Part shown: positions 1 to 5,867 of the stretch, piece after piece
Layout: each line of letters opens with the position of its first letter
Position numbering within the stretch: the stretch's first letter is position 1
Assembly (NCBI GenBank): GCA_017440425.1
Contig: JAFSHJ010000105.1
Location: 1-7,951 of the forward strand
Reading direction: 5' to 3'
DNA from: Oscillospiraceae bacterium
GTDB lineage: Bacteria; Bacillota; Clostridia; Oscillospirales; Ruminococcaceae
Length of the DNA: 7,951 bases
Made by a program: the position numbers and the translations under genes
Notes under the pieces: model-generated
What the model was told of the DNA's origin: nothing
The model's database searches: none
The model's input: the letters and a program-made list of their open reading frames with translations, nothing else

Positions 1-331
1 AGCGTACCCAATCTGCGGCAGAGAGAATGCTGCAGATGAGTTCACCGCCCATTCCTGCAATTATAATATCGTCGGCACAGTTTGGATCAAGTCCGCGAAG
101 ACCGTCGCAAAGAACAAGAGAGATCTTATCGCCAAGACCGGTCTCTTCCACCGTTTCGGCAGCTTTTGCAAGAGGCTGTTCGTTTATATCGCAGGCATAG
201 CCGCGGGGGATAGTGCCGCGCTCTGCCAAAGAACAGATGAGATAACCGTGGTCTGTGCCGATATCTGCGACAACAGAGCCGTTTCGCACAAAGGATGCGG
301 CAGTTTCGAGGCGTTCATCAAGATGTATCAT
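1..331 (-). CDS. trmK: tRNA (adenine(22)-N(1))-methyltransferase TrmK, N-terminal part (cut by window edge)
   Basis: SAM-dependent methyltransferase that makes m1A at position 22 of tRNAs in the cytoplasm. Only the first 110 codons are here; the 3' end lies beyond base 1. The N-terminus has the family pattern: an initial LDERL helix, the SAM-binding motif DIGTDHGYL at residues 23-31, the acidic residue ending beta-strand 2 (D48, in ACDIN), CDGL at 75-78 and the IIIAGMGGELI block around 90-99 with GMGG at 93-96. The start is the ATG at 331-329, preceded by GGAG (343-340) with 8 bases of spacing. It follows the DUF1858 gene by 86 bp, with a hairpin in the gap. In Firmicutes trmK is often followed by a Nif3-family gene, which would lie outside this window. 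The family call is confident; the exact substrate is inferred from the family. Confidence 0.9.
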   Translation of the reverse strand, partial: MIHLDERLETAASFVRNGSVVADIGTDHGYLICSLAERGTIPRGYACDINEQPLAKAAETVEETGLGDKISLVLCDGLRGLDPNCADDIIIAGMGGELICSILSAADWVR

Positions 332-364
332 AGCAGTTGCTCCATAAAGAAGTTATTACAATAG

Positions 365-399
365 AAGCCTCCGGTCAAACAGAGCTTGACAGGAGGCTT
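365..399 (-). terminator. Hairpin between the DUF1858 gene and trmK (possible terminator or processing site)
   Basis: An inverted repeat with an 8-bp outer stem (365-372 with 392-399), one mismatch (373/391) and a 5-bp inner stem (374-378 with 386-390) around a 7-base loop. It lies 18 bp past the DUF1858 stop codon and ends about 20 bp before the trmK ribosome binding site. In the minus direction the stem is followed by CTATTGTAAT, which is not a good U-tract. It may therefore be a leaky terminator, an RNA-stabilising 3' end or a processing site rather than a full intrinsic terminator. No separate trmK promoter was recognised between it and the gene. Confidence 0.5.
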
Positions 400-417
400 G
401 CTTGTGAAGTTCCGAAA

Positions 418-621
418 TTACTCAGCAAAGTGATTGTTGAGCTTTTCGATGAGCTCTTCGGGGTCTACTCCGTGAACCATGCAGGCCTGCTCAATGCTTT
501 CGCCGCGTGCGGACGGACAGCCGAGGCAATGCATACCCATTTCGAGGAAATAGGGAGCGCAGGTAACGTCGTGGTCAAGGATCTCGCCGATGAGTGTATC
601 AGCAGTAACAACGAATGCCAT
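418..621 (-). CDS. DUF1858 small redox-disulfide protein (hybrid-cluster-protein-associated type)
   Basis: A 67-residue cytoplasmic protein matching the DUF1858 / 'hybrid cluster protein-associated redox disulfide' family. Residues 8-15 carry the typical DTLIGEIL start, and the hallmark GMHCLGCPSA gives a CxxC at C32/C35. ESIEQACMVHG follows at 41-51, and a C-terminal helix ends in LNNH. Further cysteines are C21 and C47. The CxxC suggests a thiol/disulfide or metal role; the biochemical function of the family is not settled. The start is the ATG at 621-619, with GGAGG (634-630) 8 bases upstream. The frame continues back to a GTG at 696, but that start would lie upstream of the -35 of the gene's own promoter, so it is rejected. 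It probably forms a short transcription unit, perhaps with trmK. Family confidence is high; function is unknown. Confidence 0.9.
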   Translation of the reverse strand: MAFVVTADTLIGEILDHDVTCAPYFLEMGMHCLGCPSARGESIEQACMVHGVDPEELIEKLNNHFAE

Positions 622-657
622 TTTAACTTCCTCCGTTAAATTTAATATAACATTATT

Positions 658-686
658 ATTATACCCCAAAAGCAGATATATTTCAA
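658..686 (-). promoter_or_regulatory. Sigma-A-type promoter of the DUF1858 gene
   Basis: Reading the minus strand, TTGAAA (686-681) is separated by exactly 17 bases from TATAAT (663-658). That is one mismatch from the full consensus with ideal spacing. The start point should fall near 650, giving a leader of about 30 bases that contains the GGAGG site of the DUF1858 gene. The surrounding AT-rich stretch (640-720) holds no other recognisable feature. Confidence 0.85.
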
Positions 687-756
687 CAGCAAACACAAAG
701 AAAATGAGAGAAAAGAAATTTTATTTTGCCTTTATGTTCTCCTTACTGCCAACGGT

Positions 757-836
757 GCCCCCTCTCCCGCCGACTTAATCGTCGGCGGCTCCCCAGGGAT
801 GGGGAGTAGCCTCGCAGGGCGAGGCAGAGAGGGGGC
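757..836. repeat. 80-bp multi-hairpin palindromic element (cloverleaf-like four-way junction)
   Basis: A perfect 10-bp outer stem (757-766 with 827-836) encloses three consecutive perfect hairpins. Hairpin A has 8 bp (767-774 with 781-788, 6-base loop), hairpin B has 7 bp (789-795 with 800-806, loop GGGA on the plus strand), and hairpin C has 7 bp (809-815 with 819-825, 3-base loop). Only three bases in the whole element are outside stems and hairpin loops (807-808 and 826). It is much more GC-rich than its AT-rich left flank. It lies 13 bp past the stop codon of the DUF1287 gene, so it forms the 3' end of that transcript. No U-tract follows in either direction, and no target-site duplication was found. 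Compact GC-rich multi-hairpin repeats between genes are, from general knowledge, frequent in Clostridia; whether this one is repeated cannot be seen in a single window. Confidence 0.75.
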
Positions 837-849
837 GTTTCAGTGTTGT

Positions 850-1539
850 TTATTCGGTCCAGGGAATGAGGATATCGGTGACTGTGGCGGCATCAAAGCG
901 ATAATGTCCCGTGACTTCCGCACGGGGGAGATAGTCTTCCTCACGCTTGGGTTGTCCCGCATTGTGGATGATATAGGGCTGACCCCTGCGGTTGCGAATA
1001 TCGGAGACGATGCCGATGTGGTTGTTGCTGCCGAAGATCACGATATCACCTGGCTGCCATTGATGGATGGCGGCTGTGTCGTTTGTCAAAACCTGAGCGT
1101 GCTCCTCAAAAAACACACGGAGGTTGCGCACACGGCGAAAATCGATGTCGCAGTCACGGACGTCGATATCGTAGGCATCGGGGCGGTTTATAATATCCTC
1201 ATCCACCATGTCACGCAGGGAATAACCGGCCTGCCTGAAAGCACGCCACACAACGTCGGTGCAGACACCGATATCGTCGGGAGGATAGCCGCCCACCCAA
1301 TAGCTTCCGTCATAGGTGGGACGGTTTTCGGCATCGGCTTTTGCACCGATGAGGATGTCGGTGTAATCGTCGATGCCGTTTTGGTTGAAATCAACGGTGC
1401 TGTGTACCGTTTTTATGGAGAAATCCTCGGCGGTGCGGGTGACTTTGGGAAGAAGATCAAGCTTAAACAAAACAAGAAAAATGATAAGGATAAGCAGCAG
1501 AAGAGATATCTGCAAAAAAATGAAATTCCTTTTGGACAT
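850..1539 (-). CDS. Membrane-anchored DUF1287 protein (NlpC/P60-like papain fold)
   Basis: A 229-residue protein with an N-terminal signal anchor (residues 7-26, rich in Leu/Ile/Phe) and an extracellular DUF1287 domain at about 60-225. Family signatures are GVCTDVVWRAF (91-101) with candidate nucleophile C93, VDEDI (112-116), DIDFRRVRNL (131-140), WQPGDIVIF (161-169), NNHIGIVSD (172-180) with H174, IIHNAG (190-195) and TGHYRF (210-215). C93 and H174 fit a papain-like Cys-His pair as in NlpC/P60 enzymes; H192 could be the third residue. Cell-wall amidase or peptidase activity is inference. Residues 50-61 (DFNQNGIDDYTD) resemble a calcium-binding loop of EF-hand, dockerin or thrombospondin-3 type. 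The start is the ATG at 1539-1537, with GGAG 7 bases upstream; an in-frame TTG at 1563 lacks such a site. It begins 20 bp after the DUF218 gene ends and is the last gene of the operon. Confidence 0.85.
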   Translation of the reverse strand: MSKRNFIFLQISLLLLILIIFLVLFKLDLLPKVTRTAEDFSIKTVHSTVDFNQNGIDDYTDILIGAKADAENRPTYDGSYWVGGYPPDDIGVCTDVVWRAFRQAGYSLRDMVDEDIINRPDAYDIDVRDCDIDFRRVRNLRVFFEEHAQVLTNDTAAIHQWQPGDIVIFGSNNHIGIVSDIRNRRGQPYIIHNAGQPKREEDYLPRAEVTGHYRFDAATVTDILIPWTE

Positions 1540-1559
1540 AACAAAGCTCCGTAAAAAGG

Positions 1560-2231
1560 TCAATCGTTGGTGACATCGCCGCTGCCGCTGAGGGAGATGG
1601 TCTCACCGAGATATGTGGGTGTGGGACGGAGAATGCAAAAAGCAAAGTCTTTAACTCTGGCAAGCACCTCACGGGTCTCGCGGCTGACAGCATCGGTGTA
1701 TCTGTGGTAGTCGGACGCAACTCCGTAGGCCTCAACGCCCAGCTGCTCTGCAATGTAAAGTGCGCGGTATAGGTGATATTGCTGCGTTACAATAACGATC
1801 TTTTCGGCACAAAAGATGGATTTTGCACGGAATATGCTCTCATATGTGGAAAAACCCGCGTGATCCATAAAAATATCCTCAGAGGGGACACCGCGGTCAA
1901 TGGCAAACTGTTTCATCGCTCCCACTTCGTTGTAATCCGCCCGACCGTGGTCGCCGCTCATCAGCAGCTTGGGTGAAGCCCCGTGGGAATAGAGCTCCAC
2001 TCCGCGCTGAAGGCGGTCTGCCAGCAGCGGGCTGGGTACGCCGTTTTCATCCACAAAGCAGCCAAGCACGATAATGCAGTCCACATCTTCAAGTGCGGCG
2101 GCATCGGAGGGGGAGAGGATATCCTCGTTGACGGTGAGGCAGATGTATGCATTTATGGCAAACACGCCGATCACGACAGCGGCAATGAGGGAGAGTGCTA
2201 TTATCAAAATTGTGATGAGAAATTTTTTCAT
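1560..2231 (-). CDS. SanA/YdcF-like DUF218 membrane protein
   Basis: A 223-residue protein with one N-terminal membrane span (about residues 5-28) and a DUF218 domain predicted outside the membrane. Family landmarks are DCIIVLGCFV (51-60), PSPLLADRLQRGVELY (66-81), LLMSGDHG (89-96), YNEVGAMKQFA (100-110), HAGFSTYES (124-132) and IVIVTQQYHLYRALYIA (145-161). The conserved SGDH, the T-x-x-S segment and the TQxxHxxR segment match the SanA subgroup. E. coli SanA affects envelope permeability and vancomycin tolerance, but its chemistry is unsettled, so a role in envelope maintenance is inferred. The ATG at 2231 is preferred because GAGG lies about 10 bases upstream; the in-frame ATG at 2240 sits almost on top of that site. 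The start overlaps the stop of the small membrane peptide by ATGA, implying translational coupling. Confidence 0.85.
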   Translation of the reverse strand: MKKFLITILIIALSLIAAVVIGVFAINAYICLTVNEDILSPSDAAALEDVDCIIVLGCFVDENGVPSPLLADRLQRGVELYSHGASPKLLMSGDHGRADYNEVGAMKQFAIDRGVPSEDIFMDHAGFSTYESIFRAKSIFCAEKIVIVTQQYHLYRALYIAEQLGVEAYGVASDYHRYTDAVSRETREVLARVKDFAFCILRPTPTYLGETISLSGSGDVTND

Positions 2232-2356
2232 GCTATCCATTCCTCGCTGTGGTCATTGGAGGCGTAACCGCCGTGATAGGGTTTGAACAGACAGAGGACT
2301 GCGGCAACCGCAAAGAGAATTGCGGCAGAGATAGTGATGATGCTGAAGATTTTCAT
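2228..2356 (-). CDS. Small single-span membrane peptide, 42 residues (unrecognised)
   Basis: A short open frame starting MKIFSIITIS, with a hydrophobic stretch at residues 3-24 rich in Ile, Ala, Val and Leu. A short polar tail follows, with KPYHGGY (25-31) and an acidic end around DHSEEW (35-40). It is probably a single-pass membrane peptide. The start ATG (2356-2354) has AAGGTG (2370-2365) 8 bases upstream. The frame begins 22 bp after the permease stop and ends in a TGA overlapping the ATG of the SanA-like gene by 4 bases. A good ribosome binding site, tight operon spacing, start-stop overlap and one hydrophobic helix all argue that it is real. No family is recognised. It could modulate the transporter or kinase, or mainly couple translation of the next gene; both are inference. 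Confidence 0.75.
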   Translation of the reverse strand: MKIFSIITISAAILFAVAAVLCLFKPYHGGYASNDHSEEWIA

Positions 2357-2378
2357 TTCGGTCACACCTTTCAAAAAA

Positions 2379-5057
2379 TTAAAGATTTTCGTTTTTAAGT
2401 GCATCAATGGGGTTGTCCCGTTTAATTTTGCTCATGGCATAGAGCATTGTTGCAAAAACAACGGCAAAAACGCTGAGGGTGGCAACAAGAAGGGCACCGT
2501 AGGGCGGAACATAGTCTGCGGAATAGCCGGTGGCAAGTGCAAGATGGATGAGATAGGATATCACCAGCGAGACGGGCAGACCGAATAAAAGGGAGCGGGA
2601 ACCATAGAGAACGCATTCAAAGTTCATCATGCGGTTGAAGCCGCGGGGAGTCATTCCAACGGATTTGAGCATTGCAAACTCTCTGCGCCGCAGGCTGATG
2701 TTTGTGGAGATGGTGTTGAACACGTTTGCCGCAGATATAAGGGAGATCAGCACGATGAAGCCGTAGGAGAACACCTTGATTATGATAACCATATTTCTAT
2801 CGGATTCCACATTTTGTGCGTAGTCATAGAGGGCTTGTGTGTCAAAGCCGTTTTCCGCAACCAGCTTTGTGAGAGAGTTGAAGCTGATCGCATGGTTGTC
2901 GGAATCAAAGAGAAAGCGGTAGGTGACGGAGCGGACAGATTCCGGCAGAACGGCATCCTTCATGCTTTCGGGATAGAGCAGCACGGGACCGATGTTGTTG
3001 CTGTCAATATAAAAGGGTACATCGTAGATTACCGCACCTGAGCGAAGGGTGTAATCCTGCAGCGCCTCTTCATCGGTGAGGTTGAGGATGTCTTCGGGGT
3101 CGTTGTTGCCCACATATTGGTGAACAGGCTTGCCCGAATCGTCGTCATAGATCTGTCCGAGATAGGTGTAGCCTTCAATATCCTTTTCATATGTGGCTGT
3201 GGCAGAAAAGCTGCTTTGGGTGAGCACGTTCAGCGAGACGTATTTTTCAAGATATTGGTCAAATATCACGTTTCCGTCAAGGGTTATCGCCAGCGGCTCG
3301 TCAGGGTCGGTGAAGCCTTTCTGTTTCAATTTATAAGTGTCCAAAAGCTCTTCAAATTTTGCATCGTTAACAAAATAAACCTGAGCGGAAACAGCACGGG
3401 TATCGGAATCGCTTTCGGCAAAATAGGAGAGATATTTTTCCGAAAGAACCGAAACCGGCATTTCCAAAACAACGGTGGAACGCATAACGTATGCGGAATC
3501 GGTGACCTCCGCAGCGGTGGAGAGTGTCTCCAGCAGCTCATCGGGAGAGGTATCCGTCAGCTGACCCTCGGCACAGCTGAACTGGATATCGTATCCGCTG
3601 GTGGAGGTGGCAGAGGTGGCGGCATCCATCAGGTAGGAGGTAAATGCGGAGGTGGAGACGAACAACACGATGCTCATGAAAAGACTGAGCACGGTGGTGC
3701 GGTATTTTTTGCGGTTGCGCTTATAGTGTTTGCTTGCCAGCATTCCGGGAAGCCCAAACAGCAGATAGGTGAGCTTTGAGGTCTTCACCGTGCGGCGTTT
3801 GATGCTGATATCGGAGGATTGGCGGATGGCCTCCACGGCAGAGACTTTTGTGGCGCGTCTGGAGGGCACCCAGGCAGAGATGAGCACCGTCACCGCAGCA
3901 ATTATAACCGCAAACACAACGGAGAGCGGCGAAACGCAGACACGCATGGGGATGGGCGAACCCAAAAGTGACGTGAATTTGTTGCCGATTATCAAAAGCG
4001 TTACACCAATTCCGCCAATGCCGGAGAGAATGCCGAGTGGAATGCCCACGGCGCTGACGGCAAGTGCCTCAAACAGCACCATTCGGCGGAGCTGCTTTTT
4101 GGTGGCACCAACGGAGGAGAGCAGACCGAACTGTTTGGTACGCTCCGAGACAGAGATGGAAAATGCGTTGTATATCAGCGAGACCGAGCCGAAAATGATG
4201 AGAGCAATAAAGATTGCTGCAATGCTGCGGAGCATCTTGCTGAAGTTATCAAATCGGGAGAGTCCCGCATAGGCCAGCACATCGGTGTTATATTTGCCGC
4301 TGATGTGGTTATCTGCCATAAAATCGTAGATCTCTTTTGCCTTATCCATCTTGAAATAGACATCGAAAGCCGCATCCTCCGCGGGAGCTGCATCCGCAAG
4401 AGTGATGGCGGTGTAGCCGGGAGCGGAATAATCCTCAAAGGAGGGACGCTCGTAAAAGCCGACGACGGTATAAGTGCGTGTCTCAAAAATTTCCAGCGTC
4501 TCATCCTGAACAACCGATTCACCCTTCACATAGATAAAGTTGGGGGTGGATTGTCCGAGAGAAAAGCCGTCGCTCATTCTCTGGCCTATCTCAAGGGTCA
4601 GGGTGTCGCCCAGCTGACATTTCACCCCGCCGTTGACGTAGAGATGTTCGGGCAGAATAATCTCCTCCGAAGATGTGGGATAGCTGCCGGAGAGCAGATG
4701 GATCGGCATAACGTTTTCAAAATCCGCAGAGGTGCCGAGAATATACAGATAGGGCTTGAACTCGTTTTTGCTTCCCTCGGCATAGGCGTAACCGATCTGC
4801 TGGGCGTATACGGAATGCTCTATCTTATCGGAGGAGGTGATGCGGTCGAGTATGGTGCCGTTCGCATCAAGGGCACAGCCGTGCCAGTCGCCGTCCACAT
4901 AGGTGGCGTGCTGCAGGGCATAGTTCTGCATGCTGGAGACAAAGGTGGTGACAGCGCATATCATTGCCGCAGAGAGAATGATGCCGATAATTGTGACGAC
5001 GGTGCGCACCCTGTTCTTTTTCAGCGTCTGCAGAGTGACTTTGTTGAAGATGTTCAT
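2379..5057 (-). CDS. ABC transporter permease with two FtsX domains (892 residues)
   Basis: Membrane subunit of an FtsX/MacB-superfamily ABC transporter, a group that often acts on lipids, lipoproteins or antimicrobial peptides rather than small solutes. It contains two FtsX units with 8 predicted spans. Unit 1 has a span at about 17-40, an ectodomain at 41-275, and spans near 278-302, 325-358 and 376-397. Unit 2 has a span at about 453-475, an ectodomain at 476-755, and spans near 756-785, 815-842 and 853-875. Each unit has the cytoplasmic coupling segment: SERTKQFGLLSSVGATKKQL (304-323) and SLRRREFAMLKSVGMTPRGF (788-807). The C-terminal KRDNPIDALKNE (879-890) echoes KVSAVEAIR at 404-412. 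The ATG overlaps the ATPase stop by 4 bases (ATGA), and GAGGTG lies about 8 bases upstream. A single polypeptide could supply both transmembrane halves of the transporter. The substrate cannot be read from sequence. Confidence 0.93.
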   Translation of the reverse strand: MNIFNKVTLQTLKKNRVRTVVTIIGIILSAAMICAVTTFVSSMQNYALQHATYVDGDWHGCALDANGTILDRITSSDKIEHSVYAQQIGYAYAEGSKNEFKPYLYILGTSADFENVMPIHLLSGSYPTSSEEIILPEHLYVNGGVKCQLGDTLTLEIGQRMSDGFSLGQSTPNFIYVKGESVVQDETLEIFETRTYTVVGFYERPSFEDYSAPGYTAITLADAAPAEDAAFDVYFKMDKAKEIYDFMADNHISGKYNTDVLAYAGLSRFDNFSKMLRSIAAIFIALIIFGSVSLIYNAFSISVSERTKQFGLLSSVGATKKQLRRMVLFEALAVSAVGIPLGILSGIGGIGVTLLIIGNKFTSLLGSPIPMRVCVSPLSVVFAVIIAAVTVLISAWVPSRRATKVSAVEAIRQSSDISIKRRTVKTSKLTYLLFGLPGMLASKHYKRNRKKYRTTVLSLFMSIVLFVSTSAFTSYLMDAATSATSTSGYDIQFSCAEGQLTDTSPDELLETLSTAAEVTDSAYVMRSTVVLEMPVSVLSEKYLSYFAESDSDTRAVSAQVYFVNDAKFEELLDTYKLKQKGFTDPDEPLAITLDGNVIFDQYLEKYVSLNVLTQSSFSATATYEKDIEGYTYLGQIYDDDSGKPVHQYVGNNDPEDILNLTDEEALQDYTLRSGAVIYDVPFYIDSNNIGPVLLYPESMKDAVLPESVRSVTYRFLFDSDNHAISFNSLTKLVAENGFDTQALYDYAQNVESDRNMVIIIKVFSYGFIVLISLISAANVFNTISTNISLRRREFAMLKSVGMTPRGFNRMMNFECVLYGSRSLLFGLPVSLVISYLIHLALATGYSADYVPPYGALLVATLSVFAVVFATMLYAMSKIKRDNPIDALKNENL

Positions 5058-5737
5058 CTGCGGATCACCTCGTCACGGGTTATCCTGCCATCCTCAATGG
5101 CAAGGATGCGGTCTGCCTGCAGGGCAATGCTCTCATCGTGGGTGATTATGATGAGGGTCTGGTTATATTTTTGGTTGGAATATTTCAGCAGCTCCACAAT
5201 TTCCTGGCTGTTTTTGCGGTCAAGGTTGCCGGTAGGCTCGTCAGCAAGCACAACTGCAGGCGCATTCATCAGCGCACGTCCAATGGAGACACGCTGCTGC
5301 TGTCCGCCGGAAAGCTGGTTGGGCAGATGGTTTTCCCGTCCCTTGAGGTTGAGTGTGGTCAAAAGCTCCTCAAGGCGCTCCTTGTTCACCCGCTGTCCGT
5401 CCATCAACACGGGGAGGGTGATGTTCTCCGTCACGTTGAGCACGGGAATGAGGTTGTAAAACTGATAGATAAGTCCCACCTGACGGCGGCGGAAGATGGC
5501 AAGCTGCTCGTCGTTTTGGGCATAGATGTCGGTACCGTCCATATAAACCTTGCCGGAGGTGGGTTTATCCACACCGCCGAGAATGTGCAGCAGGGTGGAT
5601 TTTCCCGAGCCGGAGGGACCGATTATTGCAATGAAATCTCCTTTGTCAACGGAGAAAGAGACATTGTCAAGGGCGGTCACCTTGTTTTCACCGCTGCCAT
5701 AGGTCTTGCAGAGATTTTCAACTCTTAAAATTTCCAT
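5054..5737 (-). CDS. ABC transporter ATP-binding protein (LolD/MacB/BceA type)
   Basis: A 227-residue cytoplasmic ATPase with every nucleotide-binding motif: Walker A GPSGSGKST (40-48), Q-loop Q92 in LIYQFYNLIP, signature LSGGQQQR (142-149), Walker B AVVLADE (161-167) with catalytic E167, D-loop GNLD (170-173) and switch His H200 in ITHD. The length, the LSGGQQQR signature and the ADEPTGNLD run are typical of the subfamily that pairs with FtsX-type permeases (LolD, MacB, BceA, FtsE relatives). It should dimerise and power the adjacent permease, whose start codon overlaps its stop by 4 bases. The ATG at 5737 has AAGGAGA (5750-5744) 6 bases upstream. It is the first gene of the transporter operon, behind a regulatory gap that separates it from the kinase. 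Confidence 0.96.
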   Translation of the reverse strand: MEILRVENLCKTYGSGENKVTALDNVSFSVDKGDFIAIIGPSGSGKSTLLHILGGVDKPTSGKVYMDGTDIYAQNDEQLAIFRRRQVGLIYQFYNLIPVLNVTENITLPVLMDGQRVNKERLEELLTTLNLKGRENHLPNQLSGGQQQRVSIGRALMNAPAVVLADEPTGNLDRKNSQEIVELLKYSNQKYNQTLIIITHDESIALQADRILAIEDGRITRDEVIRR

Positions 5738-5767
5738 AAAAATTCTCCTTTTTGGTTTTACAAGAAT

Positions 5768-5821
5768 ATCTTATCTCTTCAAGGTGACGGTGGGGTGACT
5801 TTAAAATTACAAAAACGTCAC
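5768..5821 (-). promoter_or_regulatory. Putative response-regulator operator and promoter of the ABC operon
   Basis: On the plus strand GGTGAC occurs at 5783-5788 and again at 5794-5799, a period of exactly 11 bp. An inverted half copy, GTCAC, lies at 5817-5821. Tandem half-sites 11 bp apart are the usual target geometry of OmpR/PhoB-family regulators. Read on the minus strand, the boxes end 9 bp before a weak -10-like TAAGAT (5773-5768), and no good -35 is present, as expected of an activator-dependent promoter. The leader would be roughly 20 bases before the ATPase ribosome binding site and start. Binding by the adjacent regulator is inference. Confidence 0.45.
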
Positions 5822-5829
5822 TTTGTGCC

Positions 5830-5866
5830 GAAAAGAGGAAGTGAACCCTCCGAAGGATGGGTTCAC
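5830..5866 (-). terminator. Hairpin directly after the kinase gene, probable (partial) terminator
   Basis: An 8-bp perfect stem (5841-5848 with 5859-5866) is topped by a short extension, TCC pairing with GGA around a UUC apex and one bulged base. It begins 1 bp past the kinase stop codon. In the minus direction it is followed by TTCCTCTTTTC, a moderately U-rich tract. It probably ends, or reduces, transcription from the regulator-kinase genes before the ABC operon promoter. The interrupted U-run suggests incomplete termination. Confidence 0.6.
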
Positions 5867-5867
5867 G

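Noticed and set aside
622..696. N-terminal extension of the DUF1858 protein from a GTG at 696
   Set aside because: The extension would start upstream of the -35 of the gene's own promoter and encodes no family sequence; the ATG at 621 has an ideal GGAGG site.
757..836. tRNA gene suggested by the cloverleaf fold
   Set aside because: The stems do not have tRNA proportions, and there is no GTTCRA-type T-loop, D-loop consensus, plausible anticodon loop or CCA end.
799..1554. 251-codon open frame on the plus strand opposite the DUF1287 gene
   Set aside because: It is antisense to a well-supported gene with conserved motifs. It would start inside the palindromic element and has no recognisable domain; the frame stays open because of the codon bias of the real gene.
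1540..1563. Upstream TTG start for the DUF1287 protein, overlapping the SanA-like stop
   Set aside because: No ribosome binding site precedes the TTG, whereas the ATG at 1539 has GGAG at 7 bases and begins directly with a positively charged signal anchor.
3117..3779. 220-codon plus-strand frame inside the permease gene
   Set aside because: It is a shadow of the permease coding sequence; its Gly- and His-rich low-complexity composition is typical of antisense frames.
4305..5459. 384-codon open frame on the plus strand across the permease and ATPase genes
   Set aside because: It runs antisense across two overlapping genes with unmistakable ABC motifs, and its translation shows no family features.
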